Source: Paracoccaceae bacterium (GTDB lineage: Bacteria; Pseudomonadota; Alphaproteobacteria; Rhodobacterales; Rhodobacteraceae). From it: a stretch of DNA of 64,000 bases. Of this stretch, positions 11,219 through 19,767 are shown piece by piece. The translations under genes were made by a program, and so were the position numbers. The stretch covers positions 124,001 to 188,000 of the forward strand of contig JALUYI010000018.1 in the NCBI GenBank assembly GCA_027013095.1. Direction: 5' to 3'. The notes beneath the pieces are model-generated. The model was not told the DNA's origin and made no database searches. It saw only the letters and a list, made by a program, of their open reading frames with translations. Every line of letters begins with the position of its first letter. Position 1 is the stretch's first letter.

Positions 11219-12168
11219 TTGATCAGTGCCTGTAGATCGACATTGACGATTTGCCCCGGTTTCAGAGCGGTGGCGTCGGGGCCGGGACGGGCCTCGACCA
11301 GATAGACCAGTTTTTGGCGGTTTTCCAACGAGTAGATCACCGGCGGCGTGAATTCCGGATTTGGCGAAATATAATTGACGCTCGCCGTCATACCGCTGCC
11401 GCAACCGTCGCAATGGACGCTCAGAACGGTGCCCAGATGCAGCTTTGCCAACAGCGTTTCGCCGATATAGAGGCGCAGCTTGATGGCCCCGTCCGGTAGC
11501 AGGGACAGAACCGGAGCGGCGGGGCCCGCGACCTCGCCCGGATTGCGGATAACATCGATCACCGTGGCCGGAGCGTCCGCGCGCAAGGTGCGTTTGGAGA
11601 CCCGCCAGGCCGCGCGCTCTTCGGCGGCACCGGCCTGATCGACAGCCGCACTCGCCGCCTTGATTTCGGCGGCACGGGCGGGCAGGCGGGCGACCTTCAG
11701 ATTGGCCTCAAGCTCACCGACATGGGCCTCGGCCACGTCATAGCGGGTCTTTGCCGCGTCATATTTGCTCTGCGCGGCGATGCCGCGGTCCAACAGGTCC
11801 TTTTGGCGGACCAGATTGCGTTTGGCCTCGCGCGCCTGAAACCGGGCCGAGGCCAGGCTGGCCTCGATCACCGCGATTTCTTGCGGGCGGCGTCCACGGC
11901 TGATGTTTTCCAGCTTGCTTGTGGCCTGCGCCAGCGCCGCCTTGGCCCCGGCCAGCGCAATTTCAGCGTCCCGCCGTTCCAGAAACACCAGATTCTGTCC
12001 GCGCGCGACATGATCGCCGCGTCGCACCGTGATCCGCGCAATCTGGGCGATTTCCACCGGCGCCATCAGCACGTATTCGCCCTCGACATATCCGGTGGCA
12101 AGGGGCAGGGCGGGCTGGCAGGCGGCAAAAAATGTTCCAATCAGCGGCAGCGTGCAAATAAATCCCAT
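11215..12168 (-). CDS. HlyD-family periplasmic adaptor, likely lipoprotein
   Basis: 317-residue membrane-fusion adaptor that would link the inner-membrane ABC exporter to an outer-membrane TolC-like channel. It has a short hydrophobic N-terminus ending in FFAAC, which resembles a lipobox although the charged n-region is missing. This is followed by the first biotinyl-lipoyl half, a coiled-coil hairpin (about 75-175) and the second half with beta-barrel. AAGGAG precedes the ATG. It is first in the coupled operon adaptor-ATPase-permease, both junctions being ATGA. No outer-membrane channel gene is nearby. Confidence 0.85.
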   Translation of the reverse strand: MGFICTLPLIGTFFAACQPALPLATGYVEGEYVLMAPVEIAQIARITVRRGDHVARGQNLVFLERRDAEIALAGAKAALAQATSKLENISRGRRPQEIAVIEASLASARFQAREAKRNLVRQKDLLDRGIAAQSKYDAAKTRYDVAEAHVGELEANLKVARLPARAAEIKAASAAVDQAGAAEERAAWRVSKRTLRADAPATVIDVIRNPGEVAGPAAPVLSLLPDGAIKLRLYIGETLLAKLHLGTVLSVHCDGCGSGMTASVNYISPNPEFTPPVIYSLENRQKLVYLVEARPGPDATALKPGQIVNVDLQALIK

Positions 12169-12326
12169 CGTCAGCTCCTTTTGGCGGCTCTGGCCCGTGG
12201 TGTTGGGTCCAGCGCCATTGCTGTGGTTTGAAAGCAGCCTAGAGTTTTCGGGACGATCTGGAAAGAGAGCAGATCAACCGTTCAGGTCAAAATCGGGACC
12301 GGGTCAAATTCACGATCTAAAAGGCG

Positions 12327-12342
12327 CATAATAGATATTATG
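12327..12342. promoter_or_regulatory. AT-rich perfect palindrome upstream of the exporter operon
   Basis: CATAATA-GA-TATTATG: two 7-base arms around a 2-base centre. It sits in the 210-base gap between the TPP enzyme stop and the adaptor start, about 160 bases ahead of the adaptor, in a short AT-rich patch. Two direct copies of GGTCAAA (12285-12291 and 12302-12308) lie between it and the gene. It is probably a repressor operator; no regulator gene is adjacent. Confidence 0.45.
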
Positions 12343-12378
12343 TTAAAATTTCTTTAATTGCAAATTTACAGACTGGTA

Positions 12379-14055
12379 TCAACCACTCTTAAGGTTGGAA
12401 TTGGCCTGCCCCTTGAGAGACCGAAGGCTGCCAAAGGGCGTGATGTCCTCGGCATCGATCATCAATTCGATCAGTGCGCCGCGCGGGTTATCGACCGCGG
12501 CCTCAAAGGCTGCAGCAAAGTCATCGGTACGCGTGATCCGCGCGGTAAAGACCCCATAGGCCCGCCCCAGCGCCTGATAGTCGGGATTGACGATTTCAGT
12601 GGCGCTGATCCGGTCGGGATAGTTCCGCTCCTGATGGGCGCGAATGGTCCCATACATTCCGTTGTTCAGGAGCAGCACGATTGGTTGCAAGCCCTCCTGC
12701 ATCGCGGTGCCCATTTCGGCCAGCGTCATCTGGAAATCGCCATCGCCGGCAAAGCAGACCACCTGTCGCGCCGGATCATGGGCGCGCGCGGCAATGGCCG
12801 CTGGCAGGCCGGCGCCCATCGCCCCACTTTGCGGCGCCAAAAGCCGCCGCCCCTGCCCGTAACGGATGAATTTTGATGGCCAGATTGCAAAGTTCCCGGC
12901 CCCGTTGGTCACGATTGCATCCGGCGCCAAATGCCGGTCCAGCCAACGCGAGATCTCCACCATATCCACCGCACCGCCAACCTGCGCCGCCTTTTGCATC
13001 GACAGAAAACCCTGTCGCGCGCGCTGACGCCAGTCACTCCAGTCGCCAAACGCCGGTGCATCGGCCAGCGCCGTCATCATCTGATTGGGACCGGCGTGCA
13101 AGGCCACATCCGGTTGATAGATCTTGCCCAACTCAAGGTCCGAAGCGTGGCTGTGGATCAGACGGGCAGCCATTCTGGGCACCTCCAGCAGGCGCCAGCC
13201 ATCAGTCGTGCTTTCGCCAAATCGGATGTTGATGGCGAGGATCAGATCGGCCTCACGGATGGTCTGTTTGAGCGCCGCCGACATCCCCACACCGGCGTCC
13301 CCCGCATAGCTGGCTGACGCACTGTCAATCAGGTCCTGTGAGCGAAAGACCACCGCAGCGGGCAACATGTTCTGCGCCAGAAACCGGGCCAGATTTCGTC
13401 GCCCAAGGGTACTCCAACCTCCACCTCCGACCAGCATCAGCGGGCGGTCTGCGGTGCGCAACAGCGCTGTGGCAGCCGCCAGCGACTCAGGCGCCGGGGC
13501 GGCTTCGGCGCTGCGGACCAGACCGCAGGCGGGCGCATTGCTGGTTTCACGCAACATGTCTTCGGGCAGGGCAACCACCACTGGACCGGGCCGGCCCGAG
13601 CGCGCCAGACTGAACGCCCGGGCGACGATTTCGGGGATGCGCGAGGCGCTGTCGATTTCCGTCACCCATTTTGCAGTATCGGCAAAAAAGGATTTATAAT
13701 CAATTTCTTGAAAGGCTTCCCTCTGACGCATTCCGCGGCCGATCTGGCCGACGAACAGGATCATAGGGGTGGAATTCTGCATTGCTGTATGAACGCCGAT
13801 TGCGGCATTACAGGCCCCCGGCCCCCGGGTCACGAGGCAGATGCCGGGCTGTCCGGTCAACTTGCCGTGGGCCTCGGCCATGAACGCCGCGCCGCCCTCA
13901 TGGCGCGTGACAATCATGCGCAGGCGGTTCCTGACGTCATAAAGTGCGTCGAGCACCGCCAGATAACTTTCACCTGGGACTCCAAAAGCCGTTGTAACGC
14001 CTTGATTTAACAGACATTCTACCAAAATCTGCCCGCCCGTGCGCTGCGCTGTCAT
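12379..14055 (-). CDS. Acetolactate-synthase-like TPP-dependent enzyme
   Basis: 558-residue thiamine-diphosphate enzyme of the IlvB/benzoylformate-decarboxylase superfamily, with N-terminal pyrimidine-binding domain (catalytic Glu29 in FGVPGESYL), central domain and C-terminal diphosphate-binding domain (GDGDFQ near 436 to the NNGMYG about 25 residues later). No small regulatory subunit gene is adjacent and it is not in an ilv operon, so a catabolic decarboxylase or ligase role is as likely as branched-chain synthesis. The start at 14055 is preferred because GGAGG lies eight bases upstream and MTAQRTGGQ matches family starts; an ATG at 14079 would add eight residues. Confidence 0.85.
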   Translation of the reverse strand: MTAQRTGGQILVECLLNQGVTTAFGVPGESYLAVLDALYDVRNRLRMIVTRHEGGAAFMAEAHGKLTGQPGICLVTRGPGACNAAIGVHTAMQNSTPMILFVGQIGRGMRQREAFQEIDYKSFFADTAKWVTEIDSASRIPEIVARAFSLARSGRPGPVVVALPEDMLRETSNAPACGLVRSAEAAPAPESLAAATALLRTADRPLMLVGGGGWSTLGRRNLARFLAQNMLPAAVVFRSQDLIDSASASYAGDAGVGMSAALKQTIREADLILAINIRFGESTTDGWRLLEVPRMAARLIHSHASDLELGKIYQPDVALHAGPNQMMTALADAPAFGDWSDWRQRARQGFLSMQKAAQVGGAVDMVEISRWLDRHLAPDAIVTNGAGNFAIWPSKFIRYGQGRRLLAPQSGAMGAGLPAAIAARAHDPARQVVCFAGDGDFQMTLAEMGTAMQEGLQPIVLLLNNGMYGTIRAHQERNYPDRISATEIVNPDYQALGRAYGVFTARITRTDDFAAAFEAAVDNPRGALIELMIDAEDITPFGSLRSLKGQANSNLKSG

Positions 14056-14293
14056 GACAGGGGCCTCCGCGTTGTCCATCGCCAGTCCTGAAACAGTAAA
14101 GCGACGCGCGCCCGGGGGAAACCCAATTTTTTCGCCGCTCCCCTACCTCTGGCCTGCAACCCTGCCGGAGAAATGGGCGAAAACCGTTGCAATTTAGAGG
14201 CTAAAAGCAGCCATTACGCGACCTTTCCGATATTTTTTGTGGACACTTGAGGTGAATTTTGTTTCATGGACTTAGCTCGACAGGGAAAACACC

Positions 14294-15196
14294 ATGAACA
14301 AGACCGAAGATCTTACGGGATCTGTCGAAGACGCGTTGATTGATGGTGCGTTACATTGTGCGAAGGCGTCGGAGGGCACCAGCTGCACCAATTGGCTGTG
14401 CTATGCCGAGGCGGTGCTTTCGGCCAACACGCTGGAGGAGGTCTGGCAGATCCACTGCCAAAAGATGGCGGAATACGGGTTTGACCGGATGCTCTACGGC
14501 GCCAACCAGTTTCGCAGCCACGGCGAGTTTGGCAACCTGTCCGACTGGATGATCCTGACCAATCACAGCATGGATTATCTCAGCAAGTTCTTTGGCCGCC
14601 GCCTCTATGAGGATGCGCCGATGACGGTATGGGTGGCGCGCAATACCGGCGTCTGTAGCTGGGCCTGGGCGGTTGCCCGGCGGGCCCGGGGCGAAAGCAG
14701 CCAAAAAGAAAACATGATCATGGATTTCAATGCGAAATACGGTGTAAGCGCCGGATATTCAATAAGTTTTCAAAATATCTCATTGCGTCGCAAGGCCGGA
14801 ATCGGCCTCTGCGCCGAGGTGGGGCTGAGCCAGGATGATGTCGAAGCCATCTGGGCCAGAAACGGGCGCGAGATTGTGATTCTCAACAAGCTGATGAACC
14901 TCAAGGTTTCAACCCTGCCTTTTGTGCGAAACACCGAAACCCTGACCAAGCGGCAGCGTGAAGTTCTACAATGGGTGGCGGATGGCAAAAGCGTGCAGGA
15001 CATCGCAACAATCATGGGCCTGACCCGGGTCACGGTGGAAAAGCACCTGCGACTGGCGCGCAAGGCCCTTGATGCCGACACCACGGCGCAAGCGGTGATG
15101 AAAGCATCCATGCAGAATCAGTTGTTTGTGTTCGAGGGCGTGGATGGCGATGAAATCGCCAACTCGGCACAACTTATGGCAAAAGAATTAACGTAA
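14294..15196 (+). CDS. LuxR-type regulator with autoinducer-binding-like domain (solo)
   Basis: 300-residue regulator. An N-terminal 40-residue extension precedes an autoinducer-binding-like domain (about 40-200) and a LuxR helix-turn-helix (about 217-285, LTKRQREVLQWVADGKSVQDIA). In the sensory domain the usual Asp-Pro of AHL receptors appears as DAP and the downstream Trp is kept (VCSW), so the ligand may be atypical. No luxI synthase gene is in the window, making it a LuxR solo. It diverges from the TPP enzyme, which it could control. AGGGA lies ahead of the ATG. Confidence 0.85.
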   Translation: MNKTEDLTGSVEDALIDGALHCAKASEGTSCTNWLCYAEAVLSANTLEEVWQIHCQKMAEYGFDRMLYGANQFRSHGEFGNLSDWMILTNHSMDYLSKFFGRRLYEDAPMTVWVARNTGVCSWAWAVARRARGESSQKENMIMDFNAKYGVSAGYSISFQNISLRRKAGIGLCAEVGLSQDDVEAIWARNGREIVILNKLMNLKVSTLPFVRNTETLTKRQREVLQWVADGKSVQDIATIMGLTRVTVEKHLRLARKALDADTTAQAVMKASMQNQLFVFEGVDGDEIANSAQLMAKELT

Positions 15197-15513
15197 GGTA
15201 AGGAAATCCATACTTTCCCGGCGCTGGAATTTGCGGGAATGTGCCCATGTTCCGTGAGTGGTGGCAATTTCAGCCAAGGAACAGGAGTTGATCGAAGGTC
15301 GAGCATATTCCGGCTGGAGGGAGGGTCTGTTTGGAAGCTGACGAATTGAACGTTTGGTGTACCTTTGTCTAAAGTCGTGTTTTGGGGTTCCCTCTTCAAA
15401 ACTCAGGCATATCAGACAGGAGACGGTGTCGGTGCAAGTCGGCACCGTTTTCCTGTGGCATTGGGCAGAAGCAGCCAACCCCGCGGGCAACCCTGACCCA
15501 AAAGGAACCCCCG
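15197..15513. other. Gene-free gap with a plus-strand hairpin
   Basis: Gap between luxR and the tsf terminator. No convincing protein is encoded. A stem ACGGTGTCG (15423-15431) / CGGCACCGT (15440-15448) with an 8-base loop runs into TTTT. It lies 230 bases beyond luxR, so it could be a distant luxR terminator or the 3' end of a small RNA. Confidence 0.4.
15423..15452 (+). terminator. Intrinsic-type terminator on the plus strand
   Basis: Nine-pair stem (one G-U) with loop GTGCAAGT, followed by TTTT and CC. The T-run is short, so strength is uncertain. Confidence 0.45.
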
Positions 15514-15544
15514 AAAAAAACCCGGCGCGCAAGGCACCGGGTTC
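15514..15544 (-). terminator. Rho-independent terminator of rpsB-tsf
   Basis: Read on the minus strand: AACCCGG, loop TGCCTTGCGCG, CCGGGTT, then an unbroken run of T. It begins about 40 bases after the tsf stop. Strong stem plus U-tract. Confidence 0.85.
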
Positions 15545-15581
15545 TATTTCTCAGGATGGGCCCGGATCATAGCCCGGGGTG

Positions 15582-16457
15582 TCAGCCGCCCATGGTTTTC
15601 GCAACTTCCGCCGCGAAATCCTCGCTCTTTTTCTCGATCCCTTCACCAACCTCAAGACGGACAAAGCCGGTGATGGTCACGCCCGCGTCCTTGGCCGCTT
15701 GGGCCACCGTGACGTCGGGGTTGACGACGAATTTCTGGTTCAGAAGAGTGACCTCCTGATAGAATTTCTTCATGCGGCCCTTGATCATGTTTTCGATGAT
15801 ATTTTCGGGCTTGCCGGATTCGCGGGCCTGCTCGGTCAGAACATGGCGCTCGCGCTCGACAAGGGCGGGGTCCAGATCGTCTTCGGACAGCGACGACGGG
15901 TTGATGGCGGCGACGTGCATGGCGATCTGATGGCCGATGCCGTTGTCTTCGCCACTCAGGGCAACCAGAACGCCGATCTTGCCCATACCCGGCGCCACCG
16001 CGTTATGGGTGTAGGAGGCCACTGAGTCTCCGGTCAGGCGGGCCATGCGGCGCACCGTCATGTTCTCGCCGATGGTAATGATCTTGTCGGTCACGGTGTC
16101 GGCAACGCTTTTGCCGTTGATGTCGGCGGCCAGTAGCGCATCGAGATCGTCAACCCCCAGCGCCGCCTTGGCGATATCGCCGACCATGCCCTGAAATTCG
16201 GCGTTCTTGCCGACGAAATCGGTTTCCGAGTTCACCTCGACCGCGACGCCAACGCCGTTTTCCGAGGCCACTGCAACCAGCCCTTCGGCGGCGGTCCGGC
16301 CAGATTTCTTGGCGGCCTTGGCCAGCCCCTTGGTGCGCAGCCAGTCAATGGCCGCCTCCATGTCCCCGTCGGTTTCAGTCAGCGCGCGCTTGGCGTCCAT
16401 CATGCCGACGCCCGAAGTGTCGCGCAGTTCTTTTACCATTTTAGCTGTAATCGCCAT
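15582..16457 (-). CDS. tsf: Elongation factor Ts
   Basis: 291-residue guanine-nucleotide exchange factor that regenerates EF-Tu-GTP. The N-terminal UBA-like domain [13 protein letters not shown] leads into the core motif RTGVG-like [12 protein letters not shown], and the dimerisation domain follows (SETDFVGKN near 80). The ATG at 16457 follows AAGGAGAG and gives the usual family length; the longer open frame upstream overlaps rpsB and is not coding. It lies 88 bases after rpsB in the universal rpsB-tsf order and ends at a strong terminator. Confidence 0.97.
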   Translation of the reverse strand: MAITAKMVKELRDTSGVGMMDAKRALTETDGDMEAAIDWLRTKGLAKAAKKSGRTAAEGLVAVASENGVGVAVEVNSETDFVGKNAEFQGMVGDIAKAALGVDDLDALLAADINGKSVADTVTDKIITIGENMTVRRMARLTGDSVASYTHNAVAPGMGKIGVLVALSGEDNGIGHQIAMHVAAINPSSLSEDDLDPALVERERHVLTEQARESGKPENIIENMIKGRMKKFYQEVTLLNQKFVVNPDVTVAQAAKDAGVTITGFVRLEVGEGIEKKSEDFAAEVAKTMGG

Positions 16458-16497
16458 CTGGTCTCTCCTTTTGGAGGTTCGTGTTGTCAAACTCAAG

Positions 16498-16521
16498 CGG
16501 GGCAGGTTGCCCCCTGCCCCG
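16498..16521 (-). other. Strong hairpin in the rpsB-tsf intergenic region
   Basis: CGGGGCAGG and CCTGCCCCG arms pair across a loop of about six bases between the rpsB stop and the tsf Shine-Dalgarno. There is no U-tract, so it more likely acts as a processing or stability element, or a partial attenuator, than as a terminator. Confidence 0.6.
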
Positions 16522-16545
16522 TCATATCGGTCCGTGATCCGGAAC

Positions 16546-17367
16546 TCAGGCCTCGGCTTTGGCCTTTTCCTCGACGGGCTTGTCGGCGCCATCGTCGCTG
16601 CTCGGCGCGGCCTCTTCGGCGACGGCCGCTTCGACGGGGGCCTCTTCCAGTGCACCGATATCGACCCCAGCGGAACCCATTTGCGCGGTCATCCCGTCCA
16701 GCGCCGCCCGCGCGGCCAGATCGCAATAAAGCGCAATCGCCCGGGCCGCATCGTCATTGCCGGGAATCGGATAATCGACACCCGAGGGGTTCGAGTTGCT
16801 GTCCAGCACCGCCACGACCGGGATGCCCAGCTTGTTCGCTTCGGCCACGGCCAGAGATTCCTTGTTGGTGTCGATGACAAAGATCAGGTCCGGCACGCCG
16901 CCCATTTCCCGGATCCCGCCCAGCGAGGATTGCAGCTTGCCCTGCTCGCGCTCAAGACCCAGGCGTTCCTTTTTGGTCAGGCCTTCAGCGCCCTCGGACA
17001 GCTTTTCGTCGATATTTTTCAGGCGCAGGATCGATTTCGACACGGTGTTCCAGTTGGTCAGCGTGCCGCCCAGCCAGCGGTGGTTCATGTAATATTGCGC
17101 GCTGCGCTCAGCGGCATCTGCCACGGCCTGCTGCGCCTGACGTTTGGTCGCAACAAACAGGATCCGCCCGCCCTTGGCGACGGTGTCGCGGATTGCCTGC
17201 AGCGCCTGATCAAGCAGTGGTACGGTCTGTGTCAGATCGAGAATGTGGATACCATTGCGCGCGCCGTAGATATAGGGCCCCATGCGGGGATTCCAGCGGT
17301 GCGTCTGGTGGCCATAGTGAACGCCAGCTTCAAGCAGCTGACGAAGCGTGAACTCAGGAAGAGCCAT
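16546..17367 (-). CDS. rpsB: 30S ribosomal protein S2
   Basis: 273-residue small-subunit protein with the S2 signatures [15 protein letters not shown] at about 15-29 and [12 protein letters not shown] near 160. The C-terminus carries an acidic, Ala/Glu-rich tail of about 30 residues, longer than in E. coli and usual in alphaproteobacteria. AAAGGAAA precedes the ATG. It is first in the rpsB-tsf operon and is preceded by a structured leader. Confidence 0.97.
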   Translation of the reverse strand: MALPEFTLRQLLEAGVHYGHQTHRWNPRMGPYIYGARNGIHILDLTQTVPLLDQALQAIRDTVAKGGRILFVATKRQAQQAVADAAERSAQYYMNHRWLGGTLTNWNTVSKSILRLKNIDEKLSEGAEGLTKKERLGLEREQGKLQSSLGGIREMGGVPDLIFVIDTNKESLAVAEANKLGIPVVAVLDSNSNPSGVDYPIPGNDDAARAIALYCDLAARAALDGMTAQMGSAGVDIGALEEAPVEAAVAEEAAPSSDDGADKPVEEKAKAEA

Positions 17368-17501
17368 CGTCGTGTTTCCTTTCCGGTTTAGCCGCAGCGG
17401 GGGAAGAGCATTTGCCCAACCGGTGGAATCCCGGGGATGTCTCTCCCGAAGATCCGCAAAACCCCGCCTGTGGATTTATGTTGCGCGCTTTACGGGGTTT
17501 T
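17368..17501 (-). promoter_or_regulatory. Candidate structured leader of rpsB mRNA
   Basis: Within the 455-base gap upstream of rpsB, the minus-strand RNA can form AAAACCCCG (17501-17493) / CGGGGTTTT (17466-17458) around a 26-base loop. Closer to the start it can form CCGGTT (17423-17418) / AACCGG (17388-17383), which places the AAAGGAAA ribosome site directly after the stem. S2 is known to repress its own mRNA in many bacteria through leader structures. The assignment here is inference from position and pairing only. Confidence 0.45.
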
Positions 17502-17695
17502 CACGGCCTTGGCAACCCCCCCCTTCGGGGGTCTTGACCCGGGGTAATCGCTTGAGCCGTCGCAGTTCTTTGGCGGCGCGATTCATTGCGTTTGGACAAA
17601 ATACCCTTATCGTCAAAACTTTGTCATGCCTTTGGCGTTCCTAGGCTTTTGGTGATGAGCATCTCCCGACCATTTGTCCAGACGCACTGACGGTT

Positions 17696-17715
17696 ACTTA
17701 AAAGTGCCTACTTTT
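17696..17715 (+). promoter_or_regulatory. Overlapping palindromes upstream of the DoxX-LLM operon
   Basis: ACTT-AA-AAGT (17696-17705) overlaps AAAAGT-GCCT-ACTTTT (17700-17715), giving three half-sites of the ACTT/AAGT type. It lies about 110 bases before the doxX-like start. HxlR- and MarR-family repressors often bind TACTT-rich inverted repeats, but no such regulator is encoded nearby. Confidence 0.5.
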
Positions 17716-17822
17716 ATTTTTCAATCTAACACTCTAACCAAAACCATGGCGGAAATGACGCCGGCGGGGATGAGCCTCGGCGCCATTGAGCACGCCCACA
17801 AAAACACCAAGGAGGGAATGAG

Positions 17823-18230
17823 ATGAACGACAAGACGGCAAAATGGGTTTACTGGATTGCAACGGGGCTGGTGGCGCTGGTCTATCTCGGCGGTGGCGTC
17901 TTTTACATTTCCATGCATCAGCTGGTCGTGGGCATGTATGAAAACCTGCTGCACTATCCCAGCTATATCGTCTGGCCTCTGGCCATTCTGAAAATCATTG
18001 CCGCCGTGGTTATTCTGTGGCGACCGAACGCGATGATCACCGACTGGGCCTATGGTGCGATGTTCTGGCATCTGCTTCTGGCGGCGTCGGCCCATATCAA
18101 CGTCGGTGATCCGGGCTGGCCTCCGTCGGCGGTGACCTGGGTTCTTTTGATCGTTTCGTGGCTGACTGCGAACCGGGTTCGGACCACCAAATCGGCCTAC
18201 GCCCCGGGGGGCAAAGCGACAACCGCATGA
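17823..18230 (+). CDS. DoxX-like small membrane protein
   Basis: 135-residue protein with four hydrophobic segments (about 10-30, 50-68, 75-95 and 105-122), resembling the DoxX-like family. AAGGAGG lies seven bases before the ATG. Its stop overlaps the start of the luciferase-like monooxygenase as ATGA, so the two are co-translated. DoxX-like proteins accompany redox enzymes in many bacteria, but the molecular role is not established. A 26-codon frame (17746-17826) ends in an ATGA overlap with this start, but lacks a ribosome site. Confidence 0.75.
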   Translation: MNDKTAKWVYWIATGLVALVYLGGGVFYISMHQLVVGMYENLLHYPSYIVWPLAILKIIAAVVILWRPNAMITDWAYGAMFWHLLLAASAHINVGDPGWPPSAVTWVLLIVSWLTANRVRTTKSAYAPGGKATTA

Positions 18231-19282
18231 CGGCGCGGGCGATGGAACTGGGGCTTTATACCTTTGGCGATGTTGGTACTTCGCAGGCAACGGGGCTGAG
18301 CGTCACGCCCAAAGAGCGCATCGCCCAGCTTGTCGAAGAGATCGTGCTGGCCGATCAGGTCGGGTTGGACCTGTTCGGGCTGGGCGAACACCACCGCCCC
18401 GATTACGCCGTTTCGGCCCCCGCCATCGTGTTGGCCGGAGCGGCCACACAGACCAGTCGGATACGCCTGTCCAGCGCCGTCACGGTGCTGAGTTCAGATG
18501 ACCCGGTCCGCGTTCACGAGCAGTTCGCCGCGCTCGACAACCTGTCCGGGGGGCGCGCCGAAATCATGGTCGGACGCGGCTCGTTCATCGAAAGCTTTCC
18601 GTTGTTTGGGTATGATCTTGACGATTACGACGCGCTTTTTGCCGAAAAGTTGCAGATGCTTCTGGCCATCCGCGAGGGCGAGGTCCTCGACTGGTCCGGA
18701 ACCCCGCACACCCCGACGGTGCCGCGCCGGGGCATTTATCCCCGCCCCGTGCAAGAGCGCCTGCCGATCTGGGTTGCGGTCGGCGGCACACCGGCCTCGG
18801 TGGTCCGCGCGGCAGAACTGGGGCTGCCGCTGGCCCTTGCGATCATCGGCGGGCAACCGGCGCGGTTTGCCCCGCTTTTCGACCTCTACCGGCAGTCGGC
18901 GACGCGGGCCGGACATGACGTGGCGGCGCTGCCGACCTCGCTGAATGTGCATGGTTTCGTCGCCAAAACCCGACAGCAGGCACTGGACATCTTCGGGCCG
19001 CCGGTGATGGAGGTTATGACCCGCATCGGTGCCGAGCGCGGCTGGCCCCCCATGACCCGCGCGGCGCTCAACGCCTCTGCCGATCCCGGCGGTGCCCTGT
19101 TTTTGGGCTCTCCAGCCGAAATGGTGGACAAGATTCTGGCCGCGCATGAGCTCTTTGGCTTTTCCCGCTTTGTGATCCAGATGGCGATCGGAATCATCGA
19201 CCATGTCGAGGTGATGCGCGCAATCGAATTATTCGGAACCCGCGTCGCCCCCGAGCTGCGCCGCGCTAGCGCGCTCCCTTGA
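18227..19282 (+). CDS. LLM-class flavin-dependent oxidoreductase
   Basis: 351-residue bacterial-luciferase-like monooxygenase using reduced FMN. The N-terminal strand LGLYTFGD and the [10 protein letters not shown] segment (about 46-55) are typical, as is the late [11 protein letters not shown] block. The start is set by the ATGA overlap with the DoxX-like gene; the longer frame upstream lies inside that gene. The last 17 bases overlap the converging copper-chaperone gene. The substrate is unknown; alkanal, sulfonate or aromatic substrates all occur in the family. Confidence 0.87.
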   Translation: MTARAMELGLYTFGDVGTSQATGLSVTPKERIAQLVEEIVLADQVGLDLFGLGEHHRPDYAVSAPAIVLAGAATQTSRIRLSSAVTVLSSDDPVRVHEQFAALDNLSGGRAEIMVGRGSFIESFPLFGYDLDDYDALFAEKLQMLLAIREGEVLDWSGTPHTPTVPRRGIYPRPVQERLPIWVAVGGTPASVVRAAELGLPLALAIIGGQPARFAPLFDLYRQSATRAGHDVAALPTSLNVHGFVAKTRQQALDIFGPPVMEVMTRIGAERGWPPMTRAALNASADPGGALFLGSPAEMVDKILAAHELFGFSRFVIQMAIGIIDHVEVMRAIELFGTRVAPELRRASALP

Positions 19283-19736
19283 CGGTAAAGTCGCCGGTCA
19301 GCGTGTCTCCGTTCCTGAACTTCAGCGTGAGCGGAACCGAAGTTTTGCTCTTGATGTCCTTTTCGGGGTGCATGCACATAACGTGATAGCCGCCCGGCGC
19401 AAATTCCAGACGCGCACCCGGTTTGATCGGCAGCTCGTTGATTGGCAGCATTTTTATCACGCCATTGATCATCTTGCTCTGGTGCAGCATCGCCTTTTTG
19501 CAGACGGGAGAGGCCGCACCGACCAGAACCCGCGTCGTTGCACCAGTGTTTTCCAGGCTGAAATAGCCGGCAGCCGGGCGCGAAACGATGATCACCCTCA
19601 GGATCGGATCGGACAGGATAAGACCGCCCTGCCCGGCCAGCACCGGCGCGGACATCCCGCTCAGCGCGGTTGTCAGGATCATCAGCCCCCCGAGTGCCGT
19701 TTTAATCTTGCGCACCGTTTTGATACTTTTTTCCAA
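19266..19736 (-). CDS. PCu(A)C-family periplasmic copper chaperone (TTG start)
   Basis: 156-residue exported chaperone that delivers Cu(I) to the CuA/CuB sites of cytochrome oxidase. It has a signal peptide ([11 protein letters not shown], hydrophobic core, cut near APVLA-G). The metal site is the family pattern H...M...KM followed by PGGYHVMCM; the usual M-M pair after the His is VMCM here. TTG at 19736 is chosen because AAGGAG lies six bases upstream and it yields a clean signal peptide; the ATG at 19799 would overlap the upstream gene and bury the signal. It is last in the order DUF2946, CtaG-like, PCu(A)C. Confidence 0.86.
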   Translation of the reverse strand: MEKSIKTVRKIKTALGGLMILTTALSGMSAPVLAGQGGLILSDPILRVIIVSRPAAGYFSLENTGATTRVLVGAASPVCKKAMLHQSKMINGVIKMLPINELPIKPGARLEFAPGGYHVMCMHPEKDIKSKTSVPLTLKFRNGDTLTGDFTVKGAR

Positions 19737-19767
19737 CTTTTTCTCCTTTTTTGTGGGTTGGATTGTT

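Noticed and set aside
11722-12231. Plus-strand frame opposite the HlyD-family adaptor
   Set aside because: It is antisense to a gene with a clear coiled-coil adaptor pattern, and no motif is seen.
16207-17391. Plus-strand frame opposite tsf-rpsB
   Set aside because: It is antisense to two universally conserved genes.
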